DNA of 64,000 nt, taken from Diphasiastrum complanatum (Eukaryota; Streptophyta; Lycopodiopsida; Lycopodiales; Lycopodiaceae). The position numbers and the translations under genes are program-made. Each line of letters opens with the position of its first letter. Positions within the stretch are counted from its first letter, which is position 1. Below, piece by piece: positions 1-11,590 of this stretch. Below the pieces are notes generated by a model. It worked only from the letters and a program-made list of their open reading frames with translations, did not search any database and was not told where the DNA came from. The stretch lies in assembly GCA_029204225.1 (NCBI GenBank), contig CM055097.1:65646917-65710916 (forward strand), given 5' to 3'.

Positions 1-1340
1 AATTTGAAGCAATGTACCATTTTGGACAAGAACGATAAAGAAATCTTCTCTGGAAACAGAGAAAGTATTTTGTACATTCTAAGTCACAAATATGCACTTT
101 CCACTAATGTGAGTACCTCAAATGCCCAATTATGGCATCAAAGATTAGGACACCTAAACATGAGATCAATCTTGTATATGCATCACAATAGCATGGTCAA
201 GAATTTATACTTTAATGCTGCCTCCACTGACATTTGACATGTCTGTGAGATGTGCCTACTAGGCAAACAGCTTAGATCAAGATTCCCAAGGGGACAAGCC
301 ACTAGAGCAAAGTCCATTCTAGAATTGATACAAAGTGACCTGTGTGGCCTATGAGTACTCCTTCTTTGGGTTCAACACTATATTTTATCACTTTTATCGG
401 TAGTTATTCGAGATTTACTAGCATTATGTTCATTAAGAACAGTCTAAGGCATTCAACTGTTTTAAAGACTTTAAACAGTTCGTTGAGACACAGACTAGTC
501 AACGACTCAAGACCCTTCGTACAAACAGTGGTGGAGAGTTCATGTCAGACAAAATGTCTAACTATTTGGCATCATTCGGCATTCATCATCAATTCACCAT
601 TAGCTACACACCACAACAGAATGGAGTAGCCAAAAGAAAGAACCAAACATTACTAAATGTAGCACAATCAATGATGTCAAATGCTCAGCTTACCAAGAAT
701 TTTTGGGCTGAAGCTATTTCAATAGCTTGCTATATGTAGAACTATTCGAGTACCAAAGCAGACAACTCAAAGACTCCCTTCGAAGCTTTTTATGGCTACA
801 AACCGAGCTTCCTAAGATACTATCGAGTGTTTGGTTGTCTTTGTTATGTACACATTCCCTCTGATCTGAAAAAGAAGCTTGACTCTGTCAGCTACAGGAG
901 TATCTTCATTGGATACTCGACGTCACACAAGGCATATCGAATTTTTGATGTCGAGTCAAGTCGAATCTCAGTTAGTCGAGATGTTGTCTTCCTCGAAGAT
1001 AAATTCTTCGACTTCAAGCAGAAGCAACCAATGCAAGAGTTCATTTCAACGACTCCCATAACCATCGACAGGCCTTGACCTGCAACTGTTCTGATGAACA
1101 TCGAAGATATCCTTGTCGCACAACAAGGAGAATCATCATCCCAGCAACTGAATGTTGTTCGAAGATCTGCTCGACATCGACAAGAGCCTGATCATTTCGT
1201 CCCTCAGGCTCAATCCATAGATCGATTCATGCATTCCGGCCCTCGGGAGACAACTGTCATCAGTTATTCATGGCAGGGTCTGATTTCAGATGAGTTTTTA
1301 TGGGCCATTAGAGCACGCCTGCAACTATTCCAATCCTGAG
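1..1340 (+). mobile_element. Ty1/copia pol remnant (GAG-pre-integrase and integrase), decayed
   Basis: The plus strand reads as broken copia polyprotein. A GAG-pre-integrase segment with LWHQRLGHLN lies near 130-165. Integrase pieces follow: YTPQQNGVAKRKN near 600-640, then FGCLCYVHIPSDLKKK and a segment with SRDVV near 830-1010. The order matches a copia pol, but stop codons (first near 235) and frameshifts separate the pieces, so nothing is translatable as one protein. Protease and gag would lie left of the window. I see no reverse transcriptase or RNase H after about 1200, so the fragment is truncated on that side. It is an old, non-functional insertion. Confidence 0.85.
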
Positions 1341-3190
1341 TATTCGTCAACAGCTAAATCGATCCTTTGAAGTTGTTGACAGTTCTAAACCTTGGAACCA
1401 ATCTATGAAATGACTTTGATCCCGCATGCGGCATGTATACTGATTCATCATCAACAATAAGAAAGCCTCAAGTGCACCTACCATGATTCCGAACTAGTGA
1501 TCTTTCATAAAATTCGACCTGCACTCATGTATCAGATTTTCTCGAATCGATCCAATCCGATTCTGAATCGGATTTCTATATTTTCACAGCTGTCAACCAA
1601 GACTGAAGGGCGTGCCTTTCAACAGGCCATCGAAAATTTGCAGGCTACATATTTATCTTCATGTTGACGGACAGTTAGTCATGAGTAAAAAAATATTGGA
1701 CCCTTTTCGTGCCTCCCTAATCGGTGCAATCAAGAGGGTGAGAATGGGCTTGGATCTCCAACCGGGTGAGTAGTCGATGTAGTACGGGCTTCGATCCAAT
1801 GGGGAGGGGGTTAAACTGCGGATCTAGATGGAATCTAAGCCTACCAAGGGTGTCAATTTTCACATAAGATCTAGATGTGGAATGGCTTAGATGTTGGGTG
1901 TAACGCTTGACATCCTCCTATCTCCTTTAGGGTTTGGGTTTTTAAATGGATCCTCTTCTTGGATCATGGCCTTCTTGAGTTATTCAGGCTCTTTGAGCTC
2001 TAAATCTTCATCACATGAGGCTTATCTTCTCAAGGAAGGCGAGCAATGGAAATGAAACCTACCTATGGATCTTATTGATTACTACGAATGAGGTTCTAAC
2101 ACCTATTTTACTATTGTGTGATTTTGTGGATTAAGAGATTGAAAGCTTGAGCTAATGATCATTCTAAATGTGATAGCCTGATTAGGAAATAACAATCAAG
2201 CATTCAAGCATCCACAATCAATCATACAAGTGTCCGTTGTTGTAAAATCTGTTGGGGAGAGGGGTTGGGCTTTGTCTTCGCTTGGTCTGCAATCTTGTTG
2301 ACCTTTTGATATTGGCTTTCCCGGTGAATCTGGATTCTGGAACTCCTTTTTGGTTGTTTTGTCAACATTCCTTGGTGTAGTTCGGCGGCATGATAACATG
2401 CAATATTCGTTGGGCACTTTCAGCATTTGTTATATGATCAAAGGTTGAACTTTTTTCATACCAACTCGATGAGGAGAAACTGGATTTCCCTGCTAGCTCG
2501 TTTGACAGAATTTCTGCACTCTCTTTAACTTTTGATTGTGTTTTCAGTGAGCAATGGGAAAGTTCTCATTCTGAGTTTTGATTCCTCCATATTCGAATTG
2601 AATGATACAGTCCCCTTATAGCTCACATGAACATCCTCTAACCCGTTGGAAGAATCTTTACCAGAATCATCCGTTAGAAGAATCTAGTAGAGGGAAAAAA
2701 AAGGCGTACAACCAAGAAGGGAGAAAAAAGGTGTGGCTAAAAGTTAGGAAATATTTGGCAACAAAGTTGAGCTGCAAGGGGGAATACGGAGAAGATATAT
2801 GTACAGGGGAACAAGGAAAATAAAATTGGGAAATATGTACAGGGGAAGAAAGGGAAATGTACAAGGGGGAAAATAAAAAGAAAATAAGGAGGAGAAAATG
2901 AGGTAATGGTGAAAAACAATAAAAATAAAAATGAAGTTGCGTTCCGGGATGCTTTTTCTGGACTTTTTTTTTTTTGAAAAAAGACACGAGGTCTGAGATG
3001 CTTCAGGGAGCCTTTTCTAGTTGTTGGCCCTTCGCATCTTCGGCATCGCAGTTCTTTCGATGGATTTCTACAACTGTACGAACAAAATGGGACCACAATT
3101 GGCTGCGCGTTGTGGATTGCGAGCGGATTGGGCCGAATGTCGGGTGTATATTTCCATGAAATCTTTTCATGTACCATCTTTTCAGCCTCG
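1341..3190. other. Intergenic sequence, no gene recognised
   Basis: No convincing coding region, RNA gene or LTR was seen. Residual copia-like sequence may continue to about 1660 without a recognisable domain. From about 2690 to 2935 the plus strand is strongly purine-rich (AG/GGA tracts), and the long minus-strand frames there are Phe/Ser-rich low-complexity artefacts of that composition. Confidence 0.5.
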
Positions 3191-3506
3191 CTATATTAAC
3201 AAACGACGTTGAAGACAAGCGATGGTAGGTCCGGTACAAGAGAATCTGATCCACGATGGTCTCGTTTTGAAGACTTTATTTGGGTCGAAACAGTACTCTC
3301 CAAAACACATATCCCACCTGGTATCCACCTTGGCTACGATCAGTAAGGTCTCCATATGGTAATAGGCTTCCAGTACAATGGGATCTGGAGAATTAGCCGC
3401 GTCAGTCAAAAAGCGGTTGAGCGCTCTTTGGAAAATGATGGTTGTGCTCCAACCCTTTTCTGACTTTATGATTGGCCAGTTGTAGGCCCCGACACTAGGA
3501 GTCTGT
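3191..3506 (-). pseudogene. 3' part of an unknown ORF, cut by the copia insertion
   Basis: The minus-strand frame ends in a stop near 3191. If the 6.1-kb copia element and one GTCTG duplication are removed mentally, this frame continues across the insertion point into the sequence at 9592-9612, giving an open stretch of roughly 100 codons. It contains AYNWPIIKSEKGW and LEAYYHMETLL. I do not recognise the family. The right flank (9592-11590) holds related minus-strand coding remnants with coiled coil, so the copia element probably landed in a decaying gene or an unclassified transposon. Confidence 0.35.
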
Positions 3507-4187
3507 GTAAAAATTACAGCAAATAAGGATCCTAAAACACTTGAAATGATGAGGGAAACAATAGATTATGATTTCATAAGATTAGCACAAGTTGAACCAT
3601 CAAAATCCATCAAAAATCTATGCTTGAACCTCACTAAATGGCCCAAATCCTTGAAGAAGGCTTCACACGTGTGAAAGTACGGCCTCCCACAGTCTGAGTA
3701 CTGTACACCAGACCTACATTCAATCCTATAATCATTAGTAATCACAAGTACTCAAACAATTATGAACATAGAGAGCAATTGCACCATTATGAGAGAAAAA
3801 ACATGAAATTGCTTGATTGATTTTGGTGAGATATCATCACCTATATATACATGATCCATCACGGTTTTGGGCAGGTATGAGTAGCCCTAAACCTATCCCT
3901 AATGCTAATTTTGGTGGATCTTTCATCCCTACCAAGTTAGGGTTGGAATCTTGGAGATCCCTCAACAATGCAAAAATTACCAAAAATAGCTCCTATTTTT
4001 TCTCCCTTGTATCTAAGCATAATTTGGACTCATTCCAAAGGTTCTAACACTTAGGTCTACTTGAGAACATCCTTATGAATGGAATCCTATGCTATTTGGC
4101 ACGTGTGACAAGCCACATCATGACCATCTAACTATTTACAAGTCATATGACCAAAACTAGTCAAGCTAGAATTGTGAATTTTTAACA
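3507..4187 (-). repeat. 3' LTR of the complete copia element
   Basis: This 681-bp repeat matches 8983-9586. It carries an extra block of about 77 bp near 3985-4060 that the other LTR lacks. On the minus strand the motif TATATATAGG lies near 3841-3850, a plausible TATA box. Confidence 0.92.
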
Positions 4188-4201
4188 CTCCTCCTCACTA
4201 T
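4188..4201 (-). other. Polypurine tract of the copia element
   Basis: On the minus strand the sequence AGTGAGGAGGAG lies immediately upstream of the 3' LTR. It is in the expected place for the plus-strand priming purine tract. Confidence 0.75.
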
Positions 4202-7200
4202 CTAGCTTGGTTCAATCATTGCTTTACTAATCACTCCAAGTGATGATCTGAACTTCATAAAAGGTGTCTTTTGAAGTGGTTTAGTAAGTAGATCAGCTAC
4301 ACATTCATTGCTTGGAACATGCTCCAAAGCAATCTCCTTGGCTTGCACCATTTCTCTCACAAAGTGATGGCATATCTCAATGTGCTTAGATCTTGCATGG
4401 AAGATTGGGTTAGATGCAAGGTGTTGGGCTGATATATTGTCATTGTAGATGATTGGTGCCTCCTCTGAATCCATGATCTTTAGTTCCACCAATAATCTCT
4501 TGATCCAAAGTACCTCCTTTGTAGTGGTTGTCAAAGCTTTGTACTCGGCCTCGGTTGAAGATAGAGATATAGTTTCTTGCTTTTTTGAAAGCCATGAAAC
4601 CACACCTTCTCCTATGAAAGTTGAATAGGCACTTGTTGATTTCCTATCCCTCTTGTCCCCTGCAAAATCTGAATCACTAAATGCATGAAGGTTAATCACA
4701 TCTCCTCTATATAGAATCCCAAAATCCAATGTACCCGAGATGTATCTTAGAATCCTCTTAGCCTTTTTCCAATGGATATTCAATGGATTTTGCATGGATT
4801 GGCTCAACCTACATACACTAAAGCTAAGATCTGGTCTAGTTATAGTGATCCACATTAAGGAACCTATAAGTTGCCTAAACAAAGTGATGTCCATGAAGGA
4901 TCTTTCATCATCTTCATTTGGCACTTTTACATCTTGCTCCATTGGTGTGTCAACACTTTTGCATACTTCCATCTTAAACTTCTTCAAAAGACTTTGAGCA
5001 TAGTTTACTTGACTTATAAAGATAAAATCAGACCCTCTAAGTACTTCTATGCCTAAGATGAAGTGAAGACACCCTAGATCTACCATCTTGAACTCTAAGG
5101 ATAGATCTATCTTGATTTTTTCAATACCATCAACACTATTTCCACTAATGATGATGTCATCTACATAAATGAGGAAAAGTACAATACCAACATCATCAAA
5201 CTTAATGTAAAGAGTGAGATCATATTCACTTTGAACAAAATAAAGTGAAATAAGATAGCAATGTAGTCTTGAATTCCAAGATCTCGAGGCTTGCTTCAAG
5301 CCATAGATGCTTCTTTGGAGATGGCATACTTTGTTCTCCATTCCATGCTTGATGAACCCTTGTGGCTGCTCCATATAGATATCTTCTTCCAAAAAACCAT
5401 TCAAGAAAGCATTAGAGACATCCATTTGACATAGAATCCATCCAAAATGTGATGCAAGTGCAATGATTAGTCTTATTGTGACCATCTTGGCCACGGGTGC
5501 AAAAGTTTCCTCATAGTCTATCCCTCTCTCTTGAGCATAACCTTTTGCAACTAATCTTGCTTTATGTTTGTTAACACTCCCATTTGCATTCAACTTAAGC
5601 TTGAAGACCCACTTGCATCCTATTACATTCCTTTGAGGTCTCTCAACAAGCAACCAAGTTTCATTCTCAATCAAGGCATCATACTCATCCAACATAGCTT
5701 TATACCATTCTTTGGAGTTCAATGCATCTTCAACATTAGACGGTTCTTCAAAACTAGATAAAGCATAAGAAGTGGATGATATACCCTCAACTTGCTGTCC
5801 TTTGCCTTGATATGTGAGCCTTGATGGCTCCACTTTTGCCCTTGAAGATCTCCTTGGTGTGATAGGTGGGTTTGGTGCTTGCTCCTCCATGAGCTCCTCC
5901 TCAAAACCAAGATCTTGCTCCTCGGCCATCTTCTTCTTGATTGTTGGAGCACTTGAGCCTTCTTCAAGCATATGCATATGATGTTCATCAAAGATGACAT
6001 CCCTTGAAACAACAAATTTGTTCAAGGATGGGAGATAGACTTTGTAGCCCTTGCTTGAGCTTGCATATCCAAGCATGATCCCTCTTGTGGAAGATGGATC
6101 CTCCTTGGTTCTTGTTTCCAATGGCACATGCACATAACATATACACCCAAAAACTTTCAAGTGATTAAGATTGGGTTTCTTTCCATACAACATCTCATAA
6201 GGAGTTTTGCCTTCAATTGCTTTGCAAGACACCCTATTCATCAAGTAGTTTGCACATACAAGAGACTCACCCCAAAAGGATTTGGACAAACAAGCATCTA
6301 ATCTTAAAGCCTTAGAACATTCACATAATGTTCTATTCCTTCTTTCAGCAACTCCATTTTGTTGAGGAGTGTAAGGACAAGAAGTCTCTTTCTTGATCCC
6401 TTCCTCCTCACAAAAGGCCTTGAACTCATTGGAGATGAATTCTCCACCATTGTCACTTCTAAGAATCTTGATGCTATGATTATGATGCTTTTCCACAAAC
6501 AACTTGAACTTTACAAAAGTATCAAATACTTGAGACTTGAAGGAAAGTAAGAACACCCAACAATATCTTGAGTAGTCATCAATGAAGGTTAAAAACATGG
6601 ATGAACCTCCATTAGATTTGGTGCTAGCAATGTGCACATCCGAGTGTATGAGCTCAAGAGGATGAGATGACTTTGTGATGGAGTTAGGAAACACCTTCTT
6701 ATGTGCCTTGGATAAGGCACAAGCTTCACAAACCTTGTCTTCCTTCCCAATAGACCTTGGTAGGCCTAAAGCATACTCCTCCTTGATCATAGCCTCCATG
6801 GAACCCGAGTTGACATGTCCAAGTCTTTTGTGCCATAAAGTAAAGGTAGATATCTTGCTCTTCTCGGCCAACATGACAACATTAGTATCCACAAATGCAT
6901 CCAGCTTATAAAGTTTGCCAAGTCTAGTGCCCTTAGCCACTATCTTACCCTTCTTCTTGATGAAACATTCATTTGAAGCAAAGTCAACATTGAAACCATT
7001 GTCTACCATTTGGCCAACACTTAGTAGATTCTTTGTTATTGTAGGAATGTACAAAACACCTTCTATGTTGATCTTTTTGGAAGATCCTAAGCAAAGGGGA
7101 ATGCTACCAACTCCTTCAATCTTACAAGCTTCATCATTTGCTGTATAGATAGACTTTATAGGTCCATCATAAGATAAGAGAGAAGAGAAAAACTCCCTTT

Positions 7201-8170
7201 TACTAGTCATGTGTGAACTAGCACCCGAGTCAATCCACCAAGGATCTTCTCCTTTGAAGCTTGTTGAAGAAAATATGGACATCATGAGAGAGTCCTCATG
7301 TGAACTCTCCTCCTCCTCCTCTTTGCTCATGTTGGCTTGGCTTTGATCTTGCTTCCTCTTGAAGCATTCCGAGGCATAATGCCCCATCTTGCTACAATAG
7401 TAGCACTTCACCTTTGATTTGTCCTTCTTGACTTTGGTGGTTGATGGAGATGCCTTTGGGGGTCCTTCTTGATCCTCAAGCTTTGTAGACTTCTTGAATG
7501 TTGATCCTTTGCCTTTGGACTTGCCTTTGCCTTTGGTGAAGAGAGCTTGGTCATCTCCACCTTGGATGGAAAGCCTATCCATCCTCTCTTGCATTTGGCT
7601 CCTTCTTGATTCCTCGGCCATGAGTGTGCCTTGGAGTTCTTCAAGTATGGGTAGCTTACCCATAATTGCATATCCCTGAACCAAATTGTCAAATTCAAAT
7701 CTTAGTCCATTCATTATGAGTTGAACAAGCTCTTCATCCTTGATAGGGTCACCTATAAAGGCTAGCTCTTTGTTCAATTCCTTTACTCTTAGGACAAAAG
7801 TATGTGCACTCTCTCCTTTCTTTTGATAGCTTCTATAGATTTGATTCTTCAAAGCTAACATTCTAGTTTGGTTCTTGGATTCATAGACCTTTTGCAAAGT
7901 CTCCCAAGCATCTTGAGTTGAAGTGCAATCTCCTACCTCTCTTAAGAGTTCATTTGCAACATTCATTTTTATGCAATGTAGTGCAACATTGCACCTCTTG
8001 ATGTATTTGGCTTTTTCTTGAGGATGAATAGGTTCACCCTCCTTACCATTTACAATTTCCATCAGATCTTGCATGATCATGATAGATTCCATTCTAACTT
8101 TCCATATGGAATAGTTAGTTTTGTTGAGCCTTTCATTAGTATCCAAAAGATATGCATTTATAGATGCCAT
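4202..8170 (-). CDS. Copia gag-pol polyprotein, intact
   Basis: The single 1322-residue ORF has the Ty1/copia order. Residues 1-250 are a gag of the UBN2 type, followed by a CCHC zinc knuckle at about 256-269 (CYYCSKMGHYASEC). The aspartic protease has the DSG triad at about 314-316. GAG-pre-integrase (LWHKRLGHV) is followed by the integrase core, with DYSRY and YTPQQNGVAERRN. The reverse transcriptase has AFLNGFLEEDIYMEQPQGF and YVDD at about residues 1000-1003, and the C-terminal RNase H has SDSDFAGDKRDRKS. Integrase lies before reverse transcriptase, which is diagnostic for copia over gypsy. There is no stop or frameshift. The product would supply capsid, protease, integrase and reverse transcriptase for the element. 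The sublineage was not assigned. Confidence 0.95.
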   Translation of the reverse strand: MASINAYLLDTNERLNKTNYSIWKVRMESIMIMQDLMEIVNGKEGEPIHPQEKAKYIKRCNVALHCIKMNVANELLREVGDCTSTQDAWETLQKVYESKNQTRMLALKNQIYRSYQKKGESAHTFVLRVKELNKELAFIGDPIKDEELVQLIMNGLRFEFDNLVQGYAIMGKLPILEELQGTLMAEESRRSQMQERMDRLSIQGGDDQALFTKGKGKSKGKGSTFKKSTKLEDQEGPPKASPSTTKVKKDKSKVKCYYCSKMGHYASECFKRKQDQSQANMSKEEEEESSHEDSLMMSIFSSTSFKGEDPWWIDSGASSHMTSKREFFSSLLSYDGPIKSIYTANDEACKIEGVGSIPLCLGSSKKINIEGVLYIPTITKNLLSVGQMVDNGFNVDFASNECFIKKKGKIVAKGTRLGKLYKLDAFVDTNVVMLAEKSKISTFTLWHKRLGHVNSGSMEAMIKEEYALGLPRSIGKEDKVCEACALSKAHKKVFPNSITKSSHPLELIHSDVHIASTKSNGGSSMFLTFIDDYSRYCWVFLLSFKSQVFDTFVKFKLFVEKHHNHSIKILRSDNGGEFISNEFKAFCEEEGIKKETSCPYTPQQNGVAERRNRTLCECSKALRLDACLSKSFWGESLVCANYLMNRVSCKAIEGKTPYEMLYGKKPNLNHLKVFGCICYVHVPLETRTKEDPSSTRGIMLGYASSSKGYKVYLPSLNKFVVSRDVIFDEHHMHMLEEGSSAPTIKKKMAEEQDLGFEEELMEEQAPNPPITPRRSSRAKVEPSRLTYQGKGQQVEGISSTSYALSSFEEPSNVEDALNSKEWYKAMLDEYDALIENETWLLVERPQRNVIGCKWVFKLKLNANGSVNKHKARLVAKGYAQERGIDYEETFAPVAKMVTIRLIIALASHFGWILCQMDVSNAFLNGFLEEDIYMEQPQGFIKHGMENKVCHLQRSIYGLKQASRSWNSRLHCYLISLYFVQSEYDLTLYIKFDDVGIVLFLIYVDDIIISGNSVDGIEKIKIDLSLEFKMVDLGCLHFILGIEVLRGSDFIFISQVNYAQSLLKKFKMEVCKSVDTPMEQDVKVPNEDDERSFMDITLFRQLIGSLMWITITRPDLSFSVCRLSQSMQNPLNIHWKKAKRILRYISGTLDFGILYRGDVINLHAFSDSDFAGDKRDRKSTSAYSTFIGEGVVSWLSKKQETISLSSTEAEYKALTTTTKEVLWIKRLLVELKIMDSEEAPIIYNDNISAQHLASNPIFHARSKHIEICHHFVREMVQAKEIALEHVPSNECVADLLTKPLQKTPFMKFRSSLGVISKAMIEPS

Positions 8171-8982
8171 CTAGTCTCCTAGTCAAGGACTTGACACAAA
8201 TGAAGGTTACTTCTATTGATTTGATTGAAGGTCTACCTTATCCCACTTCTTAGGGACCTGAAAAGATCAGTAATAGACTTCCTATAAATATCTAAGAATG
8301 ATCTCTAACAAAATCAAATCATAGAATACTAGAAACAATGCACTTGCTTGATTGAAGTAGACAATACTAGTAGAATTGCCTCTCTTTCTATAAAGAACAT
8401 TAAAGCTTCCAAATGATCTGATCAAGAGTGAATTTCAGCAACCTAATATACTTCCAAAATCACTTGTAAAAGATCTAAATGGAACTTAATGAGGAGGCAA
8501 CACAATCTACTATCCAATCACAAGCAAAAAATGATCAAAATTGATGAAAAATTGATCTAATTTGGTGCATAAGTCAAGCAATGGTTGGACTGAACCTAAA
8601 TCACTTTAGGAGGTGCCTACTACACCTTAGAACAGCCTTGAAGAGTCCCCAAAACTCTGATCTTCCCTCTCCTTGAATGCTAGAAAGCCTCATCTATGAA
8701 ATCACCTCCAAAACTCGCTTAGAAATCAATGCTTGGAGCAAGCAAAACTTGCTATCTTGGTAATGTGAATTGAATTCAACTTTGCCTCTGGTTTTAGACA
8801 CCTAAACACCTGCAAATGAAGTCACACAACACCAATCTCCAATGTATTTGACTCACTTTGAGTTCTAGAATCAATACTAGATGCTAAGATCCAATCTACA
8901 CAAGATTTAGATCAAAAATTGTGATCAAATTGAATGAAAACCAAGGATTTAGCTCATTTCAGCCTTTAGGCTCTGATACCAT
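8171..8982 (-). other. Copia 5' leader with primer-binding site
   Basis: About 810 bp lie between the right LTR and the polyprotein start. On the plus strand GCTCTGATACCA (8971-8982) abuts the LTR. Its complement, TGGTATCAGAGC, is the usual plant initiator tRNA-Met primer site. No other ORF was seen here. Confidence 0.88.
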
Positions 8983-9586
8983 GTAAAAATTACAGCAAAT
9001 AAGGATCCTAAAACACTTGAAATGATGAGGGAAACAATAGATTATGATTTCATAAGATTAGCACAAGTTGAACCATCAAAATCCATCAAAAATCTATGCT
9101 TGAACCTCACTAAATGGCCCAAATCCTTGAAGAAGGCTTCACACGTAGGAAAGTACGGCCTCCCACAGTCTGAGTACTGTACACCAGACCTACATTCAAT
9201 CCTATAATCATTAGTAATCACAAGTACTCAAACAATTATGAACATAGAGAGCAATTGCACCATTATGAGAGAAAAAACATGAAATTGCTTGATTGATTTT
9301 GGTGAGATATCATCACCTATATATACATGATCCATCACGGTTTTGGGCAGGTATGAGTAGCCCTAAACCTATCCCTAATGCTAATTTTGGTGGATCTTTC
9401 ATCCCTACCAAGTTAGGGTTGGAATCTTGGAGATCCCTCAACAATGCAAAAATTACCAAAACAGAACATCCTTATGAATGGAATCCTATGCTATTTGGCA
9501 CGTGTGACAAGCCACATCATGACCATCTAACTATTTACAAGTCATATGACCAAAACTAGTCAAGCTAGAATTGTGAATTTTTAACA
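8983..9586 (-). repeat. 5' LTR of the complete copia element
   Basis: This 604-bp repeat matches 3507-4187 and is followed by the GTCTG target duplication. A TATATATAGG motif on the minus strand near 9317-9326 is a candidate promoter. Confidence 0.92.
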
Positions 9587-9591
9587 GTCTG

Positions 9592-11590
9592 CAGGGCTGA
9601 CCAAGATCACCTTCTGGGCATTGGGTGGTACACTGGATCTACCCGTAGAACCGCATGAGCCGTAAGATATTCTTTGATAAGCTCTGGGTTGCGTAAAAGT
9701 GCCGCCTTCCTCCACTTTGGTTGAGGATGCAGGAGCGAAAGGATATCAGTCAGCTTCTTTTTTCGAGCTTTCCTGGTGGTGTATAGCCGCCTCTTGTTGT
9801 GACATCTGGATATTTGGCTGGGTGAGGAGGAGGTGAGAGGTGGGGAAGAAGTGCGAGGAGGATGAATGGAAAGTCTGAAATTTGGCAAGGATGCCTGATG
9901 GTTGGGGACCTTGGACAATGACATTATAATGAGTCGAGGCCGCATTATAGCAGACGATTAACATGGCTGGATGATATTGGTGGCAGTCATGATATAGGGC
10001 TCTGAGCTCGTTACAAGCGAGGCGGAGGGCATCAGGATGTGCGACAACGGTGGTTTTTGGCATTGCTTGATATGCTCTACGAGGGCGTCGGAAGGCTTCT
10101 CTAATCCTGTTGGCTAGTACTCTGGCGCGTACCACCTGCTGGTGTTGTGAAGATGAAGATCCGAATTAGAGAGAGGGGGAGCAGAGAAAGGCAGAGAGAA
10201 ATAATAAAAAGCTAGTCTAACTAAGTATTGGAAAATGAAAGGTAAATTACCGTCTAAAGCAGTGGAAAATTCTAGAATGGCATTGAACTACTTTTTGAGG
10301 GTTCTTAATTGGCCTTCGGCTGCCTGGAGCGCTTGCTCATCTTCTTGGAGCATGGCGCGTAGGGTTGTCAGCTCGGTATCCTTGGTGTGGAGCTTAATGT
10401 CATGAAGCTTTTTTTGATCCTGGTAAGTTTGCAGCACACGGCCAGAGTGGTCCTTATAATATTCGGCGCGCTTCCTCTACAACTTTTGAGCGGCCAATGT
10501 TTTGTCTTCTGCCACGACTACCATCTGATCTAGGGCAACCTCTTGGATGGCCTGCACCTGTTGGTTTGCTTGTTGGACTTTCATTTCCAGGGCTGCTTGT
10601 TGAGTCTTGAAGTTGGTTTGGGCTCGCGGATTCTCTGTTCGCTTCTTCGAGACATTACGCTCCAATTGGTAGACATAGTCCTTGAGGGATCTCTATGAGG
10701 CTTGGAGAGATTCGGATTCATGTTCCAGCGTTGTCTGTTTCATGACCAGGTGTTGGCGGTTAGATTGATAAGTTTGTCATACTGTGTTCTCCTGAAAAAT
10801 CTCTGGAGGATGGCCATGTATTGTTGGTGATATTGAGCTATTGGCTTTCTTGATCTGGTCGGTCAACTGATGGACTAAGTTCTGTGACTCTCTTTCCTCT
10901 CTTTTTCTCTCTCTTGGTTCAGTCGCGCGACCTGATCAATCAAGGCCTGCAGCGTTTGCCTCGCCACCGATTGGCCATGGGATTGCTCAATAGCTCTTTC
11001 GGAGAGCATCTAGTAGAGTTGATGTTGAAGGCCCGTTAAGGTGGTCCAGCAGCTCAGTGCCTGAGTATCCCAGTTGGCCGATTGCGACAGAGTTATGACA
11101 GATGGTAGAAGAGATGTGGTGACGGAGATGGTGGTGATTAGCGGAACGATGGTGGTGAAAACGGTGGTAACAATGGGAGTGACAATGGAGGTGATCGGAG
11201 TAGTGATGGTAGAGACGAGTGTGGGGCGAACAGGAGACGAAACAATTGAAATAGAGACAGAGAGGGTGGATGAGGTGGCGATGGCACGAGTGGCGATGGT
11301 GGGAGCGATGGAACTTGTGACAACGATCAAGATAGGGGAAATAATTATAGGGCGGATAGGGCTATGCACAGGGGACGCGATCGGAACTATGTGGGAAGAG
11401 CGGATGGGGCCATGTGCAGGGGGGGACAATCTGAACTTTGGGATTGCTGGGCTAGTGCGTGTTTGAGTGGATGGCGTAGGAGAGGAGGTAAAATGGCCGA
11501 CCAACAGTAGCGCGAGAGCATGTGAGGAGAGGTTGGCAGATGGAGAGGAGAGTGGGGGCGTTTTTACACCTAGATGCTCTAGATGCATAT
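9592..11590 (-). pseudogene. Degenerate unknown coding region with coiled coil
   Basis: Minus-strand frames read in order as follows. A Ser/Thr/Pro/Ile-rich low-complexity segment lies at about 11010-11588. A Gln/Glu/Lys-rich, coiled-coil-like stretch lies at about 10300-10980, including QQAALEMKVQQANQQVQ and containing stops. A basic segment, NRIREAFRRPRRAYQ, lies at about 10060-10135. Between the last two, a GTAATT...CACCAG stretch (about 10137-10251) looks like an intron. The reading then approaches the copia insertion at 9591 and resumes at 3506. I do not recognise the protein. It could be a decayed host gene or the body of an unclassified transposon. Confidence 0.35.

Larger units (their letters stand above)
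3507..9586 (-). mobile_element. Structurally complete Ty1/copia LTR retrotransposon
   Basis: The element is bounded by the 5-bp direct repeat GTCTG (3502-3506 and 9587-9591). It has two LTRs beginning TGTAAAAATT and ending TTTTTAACA, a minus-strand primer site complementary to initiator tRNA-Met just inside the right LTR (8971-8982), a purine tract just inside the left LTR, and one uninterrupted polyprotein ORF. All parts needed for autonomous transposition are visible, so it is the youngest-looking element in the window. The LTRs look nearly identical apart from a length difference of about 77 bp. It lies downstream of the UXT gene, not inside it. Confidence 0.95.

Noticed and set aside
11074-11466. 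Plus-strand ORF of 130 codons rich in Val, Met and Gly
   Set aside because: It is antisense to a repetitive Ser/Thr/Ile-rich stretch and has the composition of low-complexity DNA; no family resemblance.
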